DNA of 64,000 bases from contig NZ_CAMICL010000004.1 in assembly GCF_946221105.1 (NCBI RefSeq), positions 1 to 64,000 of the forward strand. Reading direction: 5' to 3'. A model generated the notes under the pieces. That model was given only the letters and a program-made list of their open reading frames with translations. It ran no database searches and was not told where the DNA came from. This document shows positions 7,472 to 16,404 of the stretch, one piece after another (the first letter of the stretch is position 1; each line of letters opens with the position of its first letter). The DNA comes from an uncultured Corynebacterium sp. (GTDB taxonomy: Bacteria > Actinomycetota > Actinomycetes > Mycobacteriales > Mycobacteriaceae). The position numbers and the translations under genes are program-made.

Positions 7472-9286
7472 ATGGCGAACCTGTACCCACAAAGCCAAGA
7501 GAATTTCTCGCAACTCAAGTACGCCGCCGACCTCGTTGACGCCTCCGGTGTGGTTGAACTGGTGGAGAACTGGCGCATTGAGGACGGGCTGCAAGTAGGC
7601 CGCGGTGGCCGCCCGCCTTACGTGACCATTCGCACCGCCATTGTACTCTGGGTCCACATGGCGCTGACCAAGCGCCCGCAACTGGTCGCCCGCATGTCCG
7701 AGGTCGTTGCTTTCGGCATGAAGCCGTACATGCGCGACTACTTCTCGCTCGTCAACGAAGACGTGGACCTCTCCACCATCGAGGGGCGACTCAACTGCAA
7801 CAACGACTGGTATAACCGCATTTGGCGTGGCCTTGAGCGCGTGCGGGCGACTATGGAGCCGTACCCGCAGGTGTCCCGCCACGGCCGCCACACGGTTGAC
7901 GAGTGGCTTGAGTTCATGGACTTATTCGGCCTCGACTCGAAGAAGACGTCGAAGAAGAACTACGAGCCGACAGAAGAAGAACTGCTGGCGGAAAAGCGCA
8001 TGGCGCGCTGCGACGAGTTCTCCAACCGCCTGCTGTGGGCCACTGTCGAAAAGTTCGGCGACAAACTTGGGTCCTGGAACGGCGACGTGGCCGTGGACGG
8101 CACGGCGTTTAAGGTCTCCGCCAACGGCAACCCGAACAAGCAGGACATGCTGGCAGGCAAGGTGCCTGGCCACCGCAAAGTCGCGTCCACGCCGACGCTC
8201 GGCAACTACTCGAAGGGCGCGGACGACCACAACGGCGACGCGAAGCCCTCCAAGGGCGACAACATGTGGGCAGGAGAGGCCACCTTCGCCACCATGGAAG
8301 GCGACGGGGTGGGCAGGGAAGGGGGTCTGCCGTCGCTTATTCTCGGTATGTCCTTCCACCGTCCAGGTGCGAAGCCGTGGCAGCGTGCGCTTCGTTCGCT
8401 GACCAATGTGTTTGCCCGCCCAGAATTGCCCCGCGGGCGCTTCTTGGGCGACCGCCTGTACCTGCCGGGACAGAAGGCGGAGAACCTTCAGGTTCCGCTC
8501 CGCAAAGCAGGCTACGACCTCATTGGCGACTACAAGAAGAACGAACTGGGTTTGCAAACCGAACTCGCCTCTGGCGCGGTTGTCGTGGACGGTCAGCTCT
8601 ACTGCCCGGTAATGAAGGCGCGTCAGCGCCTGGTCAATGCCACCGCCGACTTCCAGAACGGCCGCATTGACGAAGACGAGTATTACGCGCTTCTGGACGA
8701 GCGCAAGAAGTTGCAGTTGGCACCGCTCGGCAAGCCCGTCAAAGGAGACGGCAAGCAGCGTTTCCAGTGCCCTGCACGCTCGAAGAACGCGAAGGTGACC
8801 TGCCCGTTGGTTAAGCGCTCGCAGGAGAAGCACCCGAACCGCGCGAAGGAGCCTCTGCTGGAGAGCGAGGTTCCGACGTCTGGCATGTGCGGTGCGGTCT
8901 GCTCCCAGGCCTCCATTACTGTGCAAAACACGCCGGAAGACGGTGCGAAATACCTCAACCAGGGCGCGCCTTACGGCACGAAAGAGTGGCAGGAGCAATA
9001 CCACCGTCGCAACACCATTGAGTCGCGCAACGACCGTGTGAAGTCTTCCCGTCACCAGGGCCACGGCGACCCCACCATGCGCCTTATGCGTGGCTGGGCA
9101 GCGCAGGCCATTTCGGCTGTCATGTCCGCGGTTGCGGCCAACATTGGTCTGCTCTCGGCGGAGTCGCGCTGGCGCTTCCCGAAGAAGCCCACGCCTCCAA
9201 CCACCCCTCCGGACGGTCGCAAGACCCGCGGACGCGACGAGACTGGCACCGGCGCTTTCCCCAATGCGCCACCGCTTGCGGCATAG
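7472..9286 (+). CDS. DDE-transposase-like protein (604 aa), third gene of the recombinase operon
   Basis: The N-terminal region (about residues 45-90) resembles the helical entry domain of IS4/IS1182-like transposases. Candidate catalytic acids are Asp209 in VDGTAF, Asp327 in LGDRLYLPG and Glu517 in RRNTIESRNDRVK, each in the usual sequence surroundings of D, D and E in this fold. The final helical region ends in SAVAANIGLL, as transposases often do, then a Pro/Arg-rich tail. Cys residues around 430-480 (QCPARS, TCPLV, GMCGAVC) could bind zinc. Length exceeds common IS4/IS5 enzymes. Being in one operon with two tyrosine-recombinase-like genes is odd. It could be an active transposase or a recruited structural protein. 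Confidence 0.7.
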   Translation: MANLYPQSQENFSQLKYAADLVDASGVVELVENWRIEDGLQVGRGGRPPYVTIRTAIVLWVHMALTKRPQLVARMSEVVAFGMKPYMRDYFSLVNEDVDLSTIEGRLNCNNDWYNRIWRGLERVRATMEPYPQVSRHGRHTVDEWLEFMDLFGLDSKKTSKKNYEPTEEELLAEKRMARCDEFSNRLLWATVEKFGDKLGSWNGDVAVDGTAFKVSANGNPNKQDMLAGKVPGHRKVASTPTLGNYSKGADDHNGDAKPSKGDNMWAGEATFATMEGDGVGREGGLPSLILGMSFHRPGAKPWQRALRSLTNVFARPELPRGRFLGDRLYLPGQKAENLQVPLRKAGYDLIGDYKKNELGLQTELASGAVVVDGQLYCPVMKARQRLVNATADFQNGRIDEDEYYALLDERKKLQLAPLGKPVKGDGKQRFQCPARSKNAKVTCPLVKRSQEKHPNRAKEPLLESEVPTSGMCGAVCSQASITVQNTPEDGAKYLNQGAPYGTKEWQEQYHRRNTIESRNDRVKSSRHQGHGDPTMRLMRGWAAQAISAVMSAVAANIGLLSAESRWRFPKKPTPPTTPPDGRKTRGRDETGTGAFPNAPPLAA

Positions 9287-9387
9287 ACCGACCAAGGCCA
9301 CCGGCTGGTCCTCAAAACAACGAGGACGGAGCCCGTGGCCTAGAGGTCGTGGCCGAGTGCCGAAAATTGGCCGAAAACGGCGTTGAA

Positions 9388-9509
9388 ACGAAGAAAAATG
9401 ACCCCTCCGGACGAACGGAGCGGGTCACTTTTGTGTTCGCGGCCGTTTTCCTTCGGCCGGCAGGAGGTTTCGTGAAAAGATTGGAACAGTTTCGTGAAAC
9501 CCCCTGCAC
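9388..9509. repeat. Right copy of the ~121-bp direct repeat
   Basis: It matches 376-496 in the same orientation. TTTCGTGAAA occurs at 9468-9477 and 9490-9499, with the same 22-base spacing as on the left. It ends 4 bases before the 3' CCA of the tRNA-Arg gene, so the tRNA itself is not part of the repeat. CAGGAGGTTTCGTGAAA (9461-9477) is the inverse of 502-518. Confidence 0.85.
9394..9432 (+). terminator. Hairpin terminator after the recombinase/transposase operon
   Basis: AAAAATGACCCCTCCG pairs with CGGAGCGGGTCACTTTT, a slightly diverged version of the hairpin at 382-421. It lies 108 bases after the transposase-like stop and also faces the end of the convergent tRNA-Arg transcript. Confidence 0.65.
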
Positions 9510-9512
9510 AAG

Positions 9513-9589
9513 TGGTGTCCCCGACAGGATTCGAACCTGCGACCTTCGGTACCGGAAACCGATGCTCTAATCCACTGAGCTACGGAGAC
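9513..9589 (-). tRNA. tRNA-Arg (anticodon CCG)
   Basis: Read on the minus strand, the acceptor GTCTCCG pairs with CGGGGAC (one G-T pair). A D-arm GCTC/GAGC, the anticodon stem TCGGT/ACCGA with loop TTCCGGT, and the T-arm GCAGG-TTCGAAT-CCTGT follow. The anticodon is CCG (9555-9553), decoding CGG. A 3' ACCA is encoded. The island's right repeat begins immediately downstream, so this tRNA locus is probably the integration neighbourhood. Confidence 0.93.
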
Positions 9590-9743
9590 AATGCCGTCTA
9601 GGTTAGCACCCGGTATCACAGCCAACGAAATTGGAACGAACCCTAGGGCGACTCCCAGCTTCACCCCATGGATTTGCAACACCCATACCGCATAATCGTT
9701 GGTGCGCGCCGCGGGAACGGCGTGACACGGGAAACAATGACAG

Positions 9744-9779
9744 CGAAACGGCCGGCCCCGAAAGGGACCGGCCGTTTCG
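9744..9779. terminator. Strong bidirectional hairpin after lutC
   Basis: A 16-bp stem, CGAAACGGCCGGCCCC against GGGACCGGCCGTTTCG with one G-T type mismatch, closes on a GAAA loop. It lies 22 bases past the lutC stop and would end the minus-strand lactate operon. Confidence 0.75.
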
Positions 9780-9800
9780 TTATGCCAGGCTAAGCGCTGG

Positions 9801-10475
9801 CTACTTCACAACCATCACGATGAGGTCGCGCGGGCCGTGCACGCCCTCGACGCGCACGAGCTCGATGTCGGAGGTCGCGGACGGACCAGAGATCATGGTC
9901 GCCGGGCGCTCCGGATTGATGCGGGAGATCATCTCCGGCACGCCGAAGACGACGGTCTCAGGGCGCACGATGCAAATGTGGCGGTCCGGCACCAGGGACA
10001 GTGCGCGGCGGCCGCACACGTCGCCGGACTCCAGCACGATGGAGCCGGTCTGCGCGGAGGTGACCTGGGAGTCGGTGATCACGGCGTCGACGTCGGAGAG
10101 CTCGCGCGGATCGGTGTCGTTGGAATCCGGGCGGGCGGTGCCAGCGAAGCCGTCGAAAAGCGAGGCGTCCAGGCCGGGCGCGTAGACGACCTCGTTGCAC
10201 TTGCGGTCCGCGAGCACCTTGACGATGTCCTCGGCGAGGGTCGCCTCGGTGGTCTCCACAACGTCCGCCTTGTAGTCCACGAGACGGTCGATGAGGATCT
10301 CGCGCAGGTCGTCGCCGGAGATGTCGGAGGAGGTGTTGTAGTTGCGCACCACCTCGACGTGCTCCGGGGTGTTGGACAGCTGCTGCGCGTCGCGGATGCG
10401 CTTGAGAATCTCGCGCTTGGCGTCCTCGTTGCGGGCGTCGCGCGGGGCAGAATTACCGGTTACTCGAGTAGTCAT
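9801..10475 (-). CDS. lutC: Lactate utilization protein C (LUD domain)
   Basis: This is the third subunit of the LutABC complex, which oxidises L-lactate to pyruvate in the cytoplasm. The 224-residue protein carries the LUD-domain features [32 protein letters not shown] and [12 protein letters not shown]. Its ATG directly abuts the lutB stop codon (TAA-ATG), so expression is tightly coupled. Length fits the family (about 220-240). A strong hairpin terminator follows. Start and identity are well supported by operon context with lutA, lutB and a lactate permease. Confidence 0.93.
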   Translation of the reverse strand: MTTRVTGNSAPRDARNEDAKREILKRIRDAQQLSNTPEHVEVVRNYNTSSDISGDDLREILIDRLVDYKADVVETTEATLAEDIVKVLADRKCNEVVYAPGLDASLFDGFAGTARPDSNDTDPRELSDVDAVITDSQVTSAQTGSIVLESGDVCGRRALSLVPDRHICIVRPETVVFGVPEMISRINPERPATMISGPSATSDIELVRVEGVHGPRDLIVMVVK

Positions 10476-12029
10476 TTACTTGTCCTCTTCCTCGAAACGC
10501 TTGCCGGTGACCTTCTGGCCCTCCGGGATGCCCTGCTCGCGGGCCTCGGCCAGCAGACGCTCGGCCTCCTCGGAGCCCCACCACTGGCGGAAGGACTTCT
10601 TCGGAGGAACGGCGACATCGCGGTACTCGGTCCAGCCGGAGATCGGCGGCGGCATGAGGTCGATCTTGCCGTTGAAGCCGCCGAGCACGCGGCCCAGGGC
10701 CACCATGCGCACCAGTTTGTCCCACACGCCGCTGCGGCCCCAGACCTGAGAGATGGTCGTGAACGCGGCCTTCTCCAGGTGGTTCGGCTCGTTCTTCGCC
10801 TTCTGGTAGCGCAGCTCAAGCAGGATGTCCGTGATCGGGATCTTCACCGGGCAGACCTCGTTGCAGCGGCCGCACAGGGAAGACGCGTACGGCAGGGAGC
10901 CGTTCGGGTCGTCCGAGGAGTCGATGCCGGTCAGCTGCGGGGTGATGATCGCGCCGATCGGGCCCGGGTAGGTGGAGCCGTAGGAGTGGCCGCCGGCACG
11001 CTCGTACACCGGGCAGACGTTCAGGCAGGCGGAGCAGCGGATGCACTTCAGGGCCTCGCGGCCGATCTCGCTGGACAGGGCGGCGGTGCGGCCGTTGTCC
11101 AGGAGGATGATGTGGAAGTTCTGCGGGCCGTCGCCCTCGGTCACGCCGGACCACAGGGAGGTGTACGGGTTCATGCGCTCACCGGTGGAGGAGCGCGGCA
11201 GCAGCTGCAGGAACACGCCGAGGTCCTCGAAGTTCGGCAGCAGCTTCTCAATGCCCATGACGGTGATCAGGGTCTCCGGCAGGGTCAGGCACATACGGCC
11301 GTTGCCCTCGGACTCCACGATGGAGACGGTGCCGGTGTCCGCGCAACCGAAGTTGGCGCCGGAGATGGCCACCTTGGCCTCCATGAACTGCTGGCGCAGG
11401 AATTTGCGGGCGGCCTCGGCCAGCTCCGCCGGGTCCTGGGTCAGGGTCTCGTCCGTGTTCGGCATCTTCGCGGCGAAGATGTCGCGGATCTCCGCGCGGT
11501 TGCGGTGGATCGCCGGGACGAGGATGTGGGAGGGGAAGTCCTCGCCGAGCTGCACGATGAGCTCTGCCAGGTCGGTCTCCTGCGCGAAGATGCCGGCCTT
11601 GTCCAGCTCTTCGTTCAGGGCGATTTCCTGGGTGGCCATGGACTTGATCTTGACAATCTTGTCCTCGCCAGTGGCCTTGACCAGGTCCTGGATGATCTCG
11701 TTGGCTTCCTTGGAGTCGCGCGCCCAGTGGACGTGGCCGCCGCGCTTGGTCACGTTCTCCTCGAACTGCTCGAGCAGCTCGGGCATGCGGGAAGCGACGT
11801 CGCGCTTGATGGTGGAGCCTGCCTCGCGCAGATCCTGCCAGTCGTCCACCTCGTCCACGACAGCCTGGCGCTTCACGCGGATGGTGGTGGTGGCGTACTG
11901 GTAGTTGCGGCGCTTGGTTACGTCGTTGAGCTCGTGGTGCGCTGCCTTCTGGAACTTTTCCTTGCCGCGCAGGTGGGACGGGCCGTTCGCGTACGGCGGC
12001 ATGGTGGGTTGACCGAGTGCGACCTTCAC
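10476..12029 (-). CDS. lutB: Lactate utilization protein B (iron-sulfur subunit)
   Basis: GTG at 12029 overlaps the lutA stop by four bases (GTGA), giving 517 residues; the open frame extends further upstream but there overlaps lutA. An N-terminal LUD-like domain spans roughly residues 60-310. Two 4Fe-4S ferredoxin motifs follow, CIRCSACLNVCPVY and CGRCNEVCPVKIP, then a C-terminal region ending near KRFEEEDK. LutB relays electrons in the LutABC lactate dehydrogenase. Gene order lutA-lutB-lutC is the standard one. Confidence 0.95.
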   Translation of the reverse strand: MKVALGQPTMPPYANGPSHLRGKEKFQKAAHHELNDVTKRRNYQYATTTIRVKRQAVVDEVDDWQDLREAGSTIKRDVASRMPELLEQFEENVTKRGGHVHWARDSKEANEIIQDLVKATGEDKIVKIKSMATQEIALNEELDKAGIFAQETDLAELIVQLGEDFPSHILVPAIHRNRAEIRDIFAAKMPNTDETLTQDPAELAEAARKFLRQQFMEAKVAISGANFGCADTGTVSIVESEGNGRMCLTLPETLITVMGIEKLLPNFEDLGVFLQLLPRSSTGERMNPYTSLWSGVTEGDGPQNFHIILLDNGRTAALSSEIGREALKCIRCSACLNVCPVYERAGGHSYGSTYPGPIGAIITPQLTGIDSSDDPNGSLPYASSLCGRCNEVCPVKIPITDILLELRYQKAKNEPNHLEKAAFTTISQVWGRSGVWDKLVRMVALGRVLGGFNGKIDLMPPPISGWTEYRDVAVPPKKSFRQWWGSEEAERLLAEAREQGIPEGQKVTGKRFEEEDK

Positions 12030-12811
12030 AGCATCTTCTCCTTCTTGTATGCCGCGGACGTCGGGGTCAGCGGGTGCTCCTTGGTGGAGGCGAGGATCTC
12101 CGCCATGTGCACAGCGCGGATGCCCTGGTGCTGGCGGGACATTGCGCCCGCGATGTTCATCAGGCAGGAGGAGTCGCCGGCGGTGACGTACTCGGCCTGG
12201 GTGTCCTTGATGTGGCGCACCTTGTCCGAGACCATGGCGGAGGAGACCTCCGGCATCTTCACGGAGAAGGTGCCGCCGAAGCCGCAGCACTCCTCGGAGT
12301 TCTGCAGGTCCACCAGCTCCAGGCCCTCGACGTGGCGCAGCAGCTCGGTCGGGCGGTCGCCGACCTTGAGGAAGCGCAGGGAGTGGCAGGAGGAGTGGTA
12401 GGTCACGCGGTGCGGGAAGAAAGCGCCCACGTCGTAGGTGCCTGCGACGTCCACGATGAACTCGGAGAGGTCGTAGGTCTTCTTCGACGCGGTCTTCGCG
12501 CCGTCGACAAGCGCCTTGGAGCCAAAGCGCTCTGCCAGCTCGACGTGCTGCTCGCGCACAGCGCCGGCGCAGGAGCCGGAGGGGGCGACCACGTAGTCGA
12601 TCGACGGATCCGAGAAGGCGTCGACGTAGGTCTCGATGATCGGAAGGGCCTGCTCTTTATAGCCGGTGTTTAGGTGCATCTGGCCACAGCAGGTCTGCTG
12701 TTCTGGAAAGACAACGTCGTAGCCCAGGCGGGAAAGCACAATGGCCGAAGCCTTGTGCGCGTCGGGGAAGAGGGCGTCGCCGATACAAGTAGAAAACAGC
12801 GCTACTCGCAT
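12026..12811 (-). CDS. lutA: Lactate utilization protein A (CCG-domain Fe-S oxidoreductase)
   Basis: The start is ATG 12811 (MRVALFSTC), with AGGAGT seven bases upstream; a longer frame to 12838 lacks a site. Two cysteine-rich CCG domains appear as QQTCCGQMHLNTG and EECCGFGGTF, plus YHSSCHSLRFL; these bind Fe-S clusters in glycolate- and lactate-oxidising complexes. The 261-residue length is usual. It is the first lut gene after the permease gene lldP, about 90 bases away. Confidence 0.94.
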   Translation of the reverse strand: MRVALFSTCIGDALFPDAHKASAIVLSRLGYDVVFPEQQTCCGQMHLNTGYKEQALPIIETYVDAFSDPSIDYVVAPSGSCAGAVREQHVELAERFGSKALVDGAKTASKKTYDLSEFIVDVAGTYDVGAFFPHRVTYHSSCHSLRFLKVGDRPTELLRHVEGLELVDLQNSEECCGFGGTFSVKMPEVSSAMVSDKVRHIKDTQAEYVTAGDSSCLMNIAGAMSRQHQGIRAVHMAEILASTKEHPLTPTSAAYKKEKML

Positions 12812-12902
12812 GTTCGGACTCCTAAAAGATGAGATCACAGGGAATTAGTGAAAGCCCCCGCAGGCTGTGATGACCTCGAGGGCTCCAATATTCGGTTGTC
12901 AG

Positions 12903-14585
12903 TTACGGAACGACCGGCGCAAGCACGCTCAGAACGTTCGACTGAAGGAAGACTATCACGCACACAGCAACCAGGAAGCCGAAGCTCCAGCCGACGACCT
13001 TCTTGAAGATCTCGGACTCCTTGCCCTCCATGTTTACCGCGGTCGCGGCAATGGCGAGAGACTGCGGGGAAATCATCTTGCCCACAACACCACCGGTGGT
13101 GTTGGCTGCCAGCATGAGGTCCGGGTTGAGCCCCAGGTTGTTCGCGGCGGTGACCTGCAGGTTCGCAAACAGCGCGTTGGCGGAGGTGTCGGAGCCGGTC
13201 ACGGCCACGCCCACCCAGCCGAGCATCGGGGCGAAGAATGCGAACGCCGGGCCGAGGTTGGCGAAGAACTCGCCGATGGTCACGGTCTGGCCGGAGTAGT
13301 TCATCACGTACGCCAGCGCGAGCACGAGCACGATGGTCAGCGCGGACCAGCGCATCTTCCAAGCGGTTTCCACGAACTCCTTGCCCACCTGGCCCCAGGT
13401 GAGCTTGTAGCGGCCGTTCTTGTTGAAGATCATGTAGAGAATGGTCACGATGATCGCGGAGATGACCATCAAGCTGCCCGGGTTGTTGATGTAAGCGAAC
13501 GAGTAGTCGCTGTTCACCGGGTCGCCCGTCGCGTTGAGGAGCCTGCCGTCCAGGCCCGGCCACGGGAAGGAGATCTTGAACTGCTTGAGCCACGCAGGGA
13601 TGGTGGAGCCGAGGTTTGCCAGGCCGAAAACGACCACGACAACGGCGTAGGGCAGCAGCGCCATGAACACGCGGTTGGCCGGCAGCTCCACATTCTCGCC
13701 GTCCAGAGAGGCGCGGTGCGGAAGACCCAGGCGCTCACGCATCGCGTCGACACCGCGGGGCTGCCAGAAGTGCAGGAGCACAAAGGCGGCGCCGAGCGCC
13801 ACGATGCAGGCGACAACGTCGGTGAGCTGGTACGCGAAGTGGTTGGAGGTCCACCACTGTGCGATGGCGAAGGTAAGACCGATCACGCCGGCTGCGGGCG
13901 CGGTTTCGCGGACACCGCGCCAGCCGTCGATAAGCAGGGCGATGATGAACGGCACGAAGAACGCGAGGATCGGGGTCTGGTGGCCCACGATGGCCGCGAT
14001 GTTCTCGGTTTGCTCGAGGGTGCGGCCGCCGACCTCACCTGCAGTGGTGATCGGGATGGCCACGGCGCCGAATGCCACGGGGGCGGTGTTGGCGATGAGC
14101 ACGACGGTCGCGGCCTTCAGCGGCGGGATGCCGAGCGCGAGAATCATGGAGGCGGTGATGGCCACCGGTGCGCCGAAGCCCGCGAGCGCCTCGAGCAGGC
14201 CGCCGAAGCAGAAGGCGATGAGCATGGCCTGGATGCGCACGTCGCCGTTGCCCATCTTGTCGAAGACCAGGCGCAGGTCTTCAAATCGGCCGGAAGCGAC
14301 GGTGATCTGGTAGAACCAGATGGCCGTCAGGATGACGAAAACGATGGGGAAGAGGCCGAAGAGGCCGCCGCGGAAGGCCGAGGAGATGGCCATGCCGGTG
14401 GGCATGTTGAAGCCGAGGATGGCTACCAGCAGCGCAACAACGAGCGCGACGGCGCCGGAGGTGTGTGCGCGGGCCTTGAATCCGAGCAGCATGATGAAGA
14501 ACGTGAGCAACGGCAGGGTGGACACCAGCGCCGAGAGGCCCACGCTTCCACCGATTGCGTCGGTGAACACTTGGAATTGATCCAT
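12903..14585 (-). CDS. lldP: L-lactate permease
   Basis: A 560-residue polytopic membrane protein with about 12-14 hydrophobic helices. Family landmarks include LEALAGFGAPVAITASM, the NTAPVAFGA segment, PMLGWVGVAVTGSDTSANALF and AANTTGGVVGKMISPQSLAIA, all typical of the LctP/LldP lactate:proton symporter family. It lies first in a minus-strand cluster with lutABC, so uptake and oxidation of lactate are linked. The start MDQFQVFTDAIGG has a weak ribosome-binding site. Confidence 0.95.
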   Translation of the reverse strand: MDQFQVFTDAIGGSVGLSALVSTLPLLTFFIMLLGFKARAHTSGAVALVVALLVAILGFNMPTGMAISSAFRGGLFGLFPIVFVILTAIWFYQITVASGRFEDLRLVFDKMGNGDVRIQAMLIAFCFGGLLEALAGFGAPVAITASMILALGIPPLKAATVVLIANTAPVAFGAVAIPITTAGEVGGRTLEQTENIAAIVGHQTPILAFFVPFIIALLIDGWRGVRETAPAAGVIGLTFAIAQWWTSNHFAYQLTDVVACIVALGAAFVLLHFWQPRGVDAMRERLGLPHRASLDGENVELPANRVFMALLPYAVVVVVFGLANLGSTIPAWLKQFKISFPWPGLDGRLLNATGDPVNSDYSFAYINNPGSLMVISAIIVTILYMIFNKNGRYKLTWGQVGKEFVETAWKMRWSALTIVLVLALAYVMNYSGQTVTIGEFFANLGPAFAFFAPMLGWVGVAVTGSDTSANALFANLQVTAANNLGLNPDLMLAANTTGGVVGKMISPQSLAIAATAVNMEGKESEIFKKVVGWSFGFLVAVCVIVFLQSNVLSVLAPVVP

Positions 14586-14636
14586 GGGGGAGGCTCTTTC
14601 GAGTCAGTACGGGCAATGACTGGGAAACAATATGCC

Positions 14637-14642
14637 ACTATA
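14637..14642 (-). promoter_or_regulatory. Candidate -10 element of lldP
   Basis: On the minus strand TATAGT followed by GG matches the corynebacterial -10 pattern. It lies about 52 bases upstream of the lldP ATG. No good -35 hexamer was seen, which is common in this group. Confidence 0.35.
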
Positions 14643-14737
14643 ACCCCGGAAGTGACCAATAGAGGGGTATTCCTTTGGTGTGACCTATTGCACCGGGTGC
14701 CCGATGGCCATGCTGCGTGCAGTGTCGGCGGGTGATT

Positions 14738-14743
14738 TAGACT
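14738..14743 (+). promoter_or_regulatory. Candidate -10 element giving a leaderless argS transcript
   Basis: TAGACT ends 8 bases before the argS ATG, and no ribosome-binding site is visible. Transcription would start at or within a base or two of the start codon. Confidence 0.5.
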
Positions 14744-14751
14744 TGTGCCCC

Positions 14752-16404
14752 ATGACGCCAGCTGAACTCGCAACCACCGTGAAAGAGGCCGCGACGCGCG
14801 TGCTCGCCGCCCACGACCTCGACGCCTCCGTCGTCCCGGACACCGTGACCGTGGAGCGCCCCCGCAACCCCGAGCACGGCGATTACGCCACAAACGTCGC
14901 GCTCCAGGTGGCCAAGAAAGCTGGCACCAACCCGCGCGAGCTCGCCACTTGGCTTGTCGACGACCTGTCGGCCAACCCCGCAATCGACTCCGCCGAGATC
15001 GCCGGTCCGGGCTTTATCAACCTGCGTCTCGCCGCCGGTGCTCAGGGCCAGCTCGTTGCAAAAGTGCTGGATGAGGCGGAGAAGTTCGGTCACTGCGACC
15101 TCTACGCGGACGAGAAGATCAACCTCGAGTTCGTCTCCGCCAACCCCACCGGCCCGATCCACCTGGGCGGCACCCGCTGGGCGGCGGTGGGCGACTCGCT
15201 CGGCCGCGTGCTCGAGGCTGCCGGCGCTAAGGTGACCCGCGAGTACTACTTCAACGACCACGGCGGGCAGATCGACCGTTTCTCCCGCTCGCTGGTGGCC
15301 GCCGCGAAGGGCGAGCCCACCCCGGAAGACGGTTACGGCGGCGATTACATCCGCGAGATTGCCCAGGGGGTCGTCGATAAGCACCCTGATGCTCTCGATG
15401 GCGCGGACGCCGAGGTGCAGGAGACCTTCCGTGCGGCCGGCGTGGAGATGATGTTCGCGCAGATCAAACAGTCCCTGCACGAGTTCGGCGTGGACTTTGG
15501 CGTGTACTTCCACGAGAATTCCCTGTTCGAATCGGGCGCCGTGGATAAGGCCGTGCAGACGCTGAAGGACAACGGCAACCTGTACGAAAACGATGGCGCG
15601 TGGTGGCTGCGTTCTTCCGACTTCGGCGACGACAAGGACCGCGTCGTACTCAAGTCCGACGGCGACGCCGCCTACATCGCCGGCGACATCGCGTACGTGG
15701 CCGACAAGTTCGACCGCGGCCACACCCTGGCTATTTACATGCTGGGTGCGGACCACCACGGCTACATTGCGCGTCTCAAGGCGGCGGCGCAGGCGCTGGG
15801 CTACAACGCGGATGCCGTTGAGGTGCTCATCGGCCAAATGGTCAACCTCGTGCGCGACGGCCAGGCCGTGAAGATGTCCAAGCGTGCAGGCACCGTGATC
15901 ACGCTTGAAGACCTCGTGGACGCGATCGGCGTTGACGGCGCGCGCTACTCGCTGGTGCGCTCCTCGGTGGATTCCACCTTGGACATCGACCTGGACCTGT
16001 GGACGAAGCAGTCCTCCGACAACCCCGTCTACTACGTGCAGTACGCCCACGCCCGCCTGTGCTCCATCGGGCGCAAGGCGGAGGAAGCTGGCGTGTCCTT
16101 CGCCGACCCAGACCTGGCGTTGCTCACCCACGACAAGGAAGGCGACCTTATCCGCACCCTCGGCGAGTACCCGGCTGTCGTGCGCGCCGCCGCCGAGCTG
16201 CGCGAGCCGCACCGCATCGCCCGCTACACCGAGGAGCTGGCCAGCGCGTTCCACAAGTTCTACGACTCGTGCCAGATCCTGCCCAAGGCCGGCGAGGACG
16301 CGGAGCCGATCCACACCGCGCGCCTGGCCCTGGCGATGGCCTCGCGCCAGGTCATCGCGAACGCGCTGGGTCTGATCGGCGTGAGCGCACCGGAGCGGAT
16401 GTAA
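14752..16404 (+). CDS. argS: Arginyl-tRNA synthetase
   Basis: Charges tRNA-Arg with arginine in the cytoplasm. The 550-residue class I enzyme has the N-terminal Arg-tRNA synthetase domain, [13 protein letters not shown] as its HIGH-type signature and VKMSKRAGT as the KMSKS-type loop, then a DALR anticodon-binding domain with [15 protein letters not shown] 14752 is preferred because conservation begins there and a -10-like hexamer sits 8 bases upstream; a frame extension to 14680 looks non-coding. Its TAA abuts the lysA ATG, so the two are cotranscribed. Confidence 0.96.
   Translation: MTPAELATTVKEAATRVLAAHDLDASVVPDTVTVERPRNPEHGDYATNVALQVAKKAGTNPRELATWLVDDLSANPAIDSAEIAGPGFINLRLAAGAQGQLVAKVLDEAEKFGHCDLYADEKINLEFVSANPTGPIHLGGTRWAAVGDSLGRVLEAAGAKVTREYYFNDHGGQIDRFSRSLVAAAKGEPTPEDGYGGDYIREIAQGVVDKHPDALDGADAEVQETFRAAGVEMMFAQIKQSLHEFGVDFGVYFHENSLFESGAVDKAVQTLKDNGNLYENDGAWWLRSSDFGDDKDRVVLKSDGDAAYIAGDIAYVADKFDRGHTLAIYMLGADHHGYIARLKAAAQALGYNADAVEVLIGQMVNLVRDGQAVKMSKRAGTVITLEDLVDAIGVDGARYSLVRSSVDSTLDIDLDLWTKQSSDNPVYYVQYAHARLCSIGRKAEEAGVSFADPDLALLTHDKEGDLIRTLGEYPAVVRAAAELREPHRIARYTEELASAFHKFYDSCQILPKAGEDAEPIHTARLALAMASRQVIANALGLIGVSAPERM

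Noticed and set aside
9291..9310. GACCA/TGGTC hairpin as terminator after the transposase-like gene
   Set aside because: The stem is short and interrupted and no T run follows; the hairpin at 9394 is a better terminator.
9837..12401. Long plus-strand open frame opposite lutC-lutB-lutA
   Set aside because: Antisense to three well-supported lut genes, with no recognisable domain and no ribosome-binding site.
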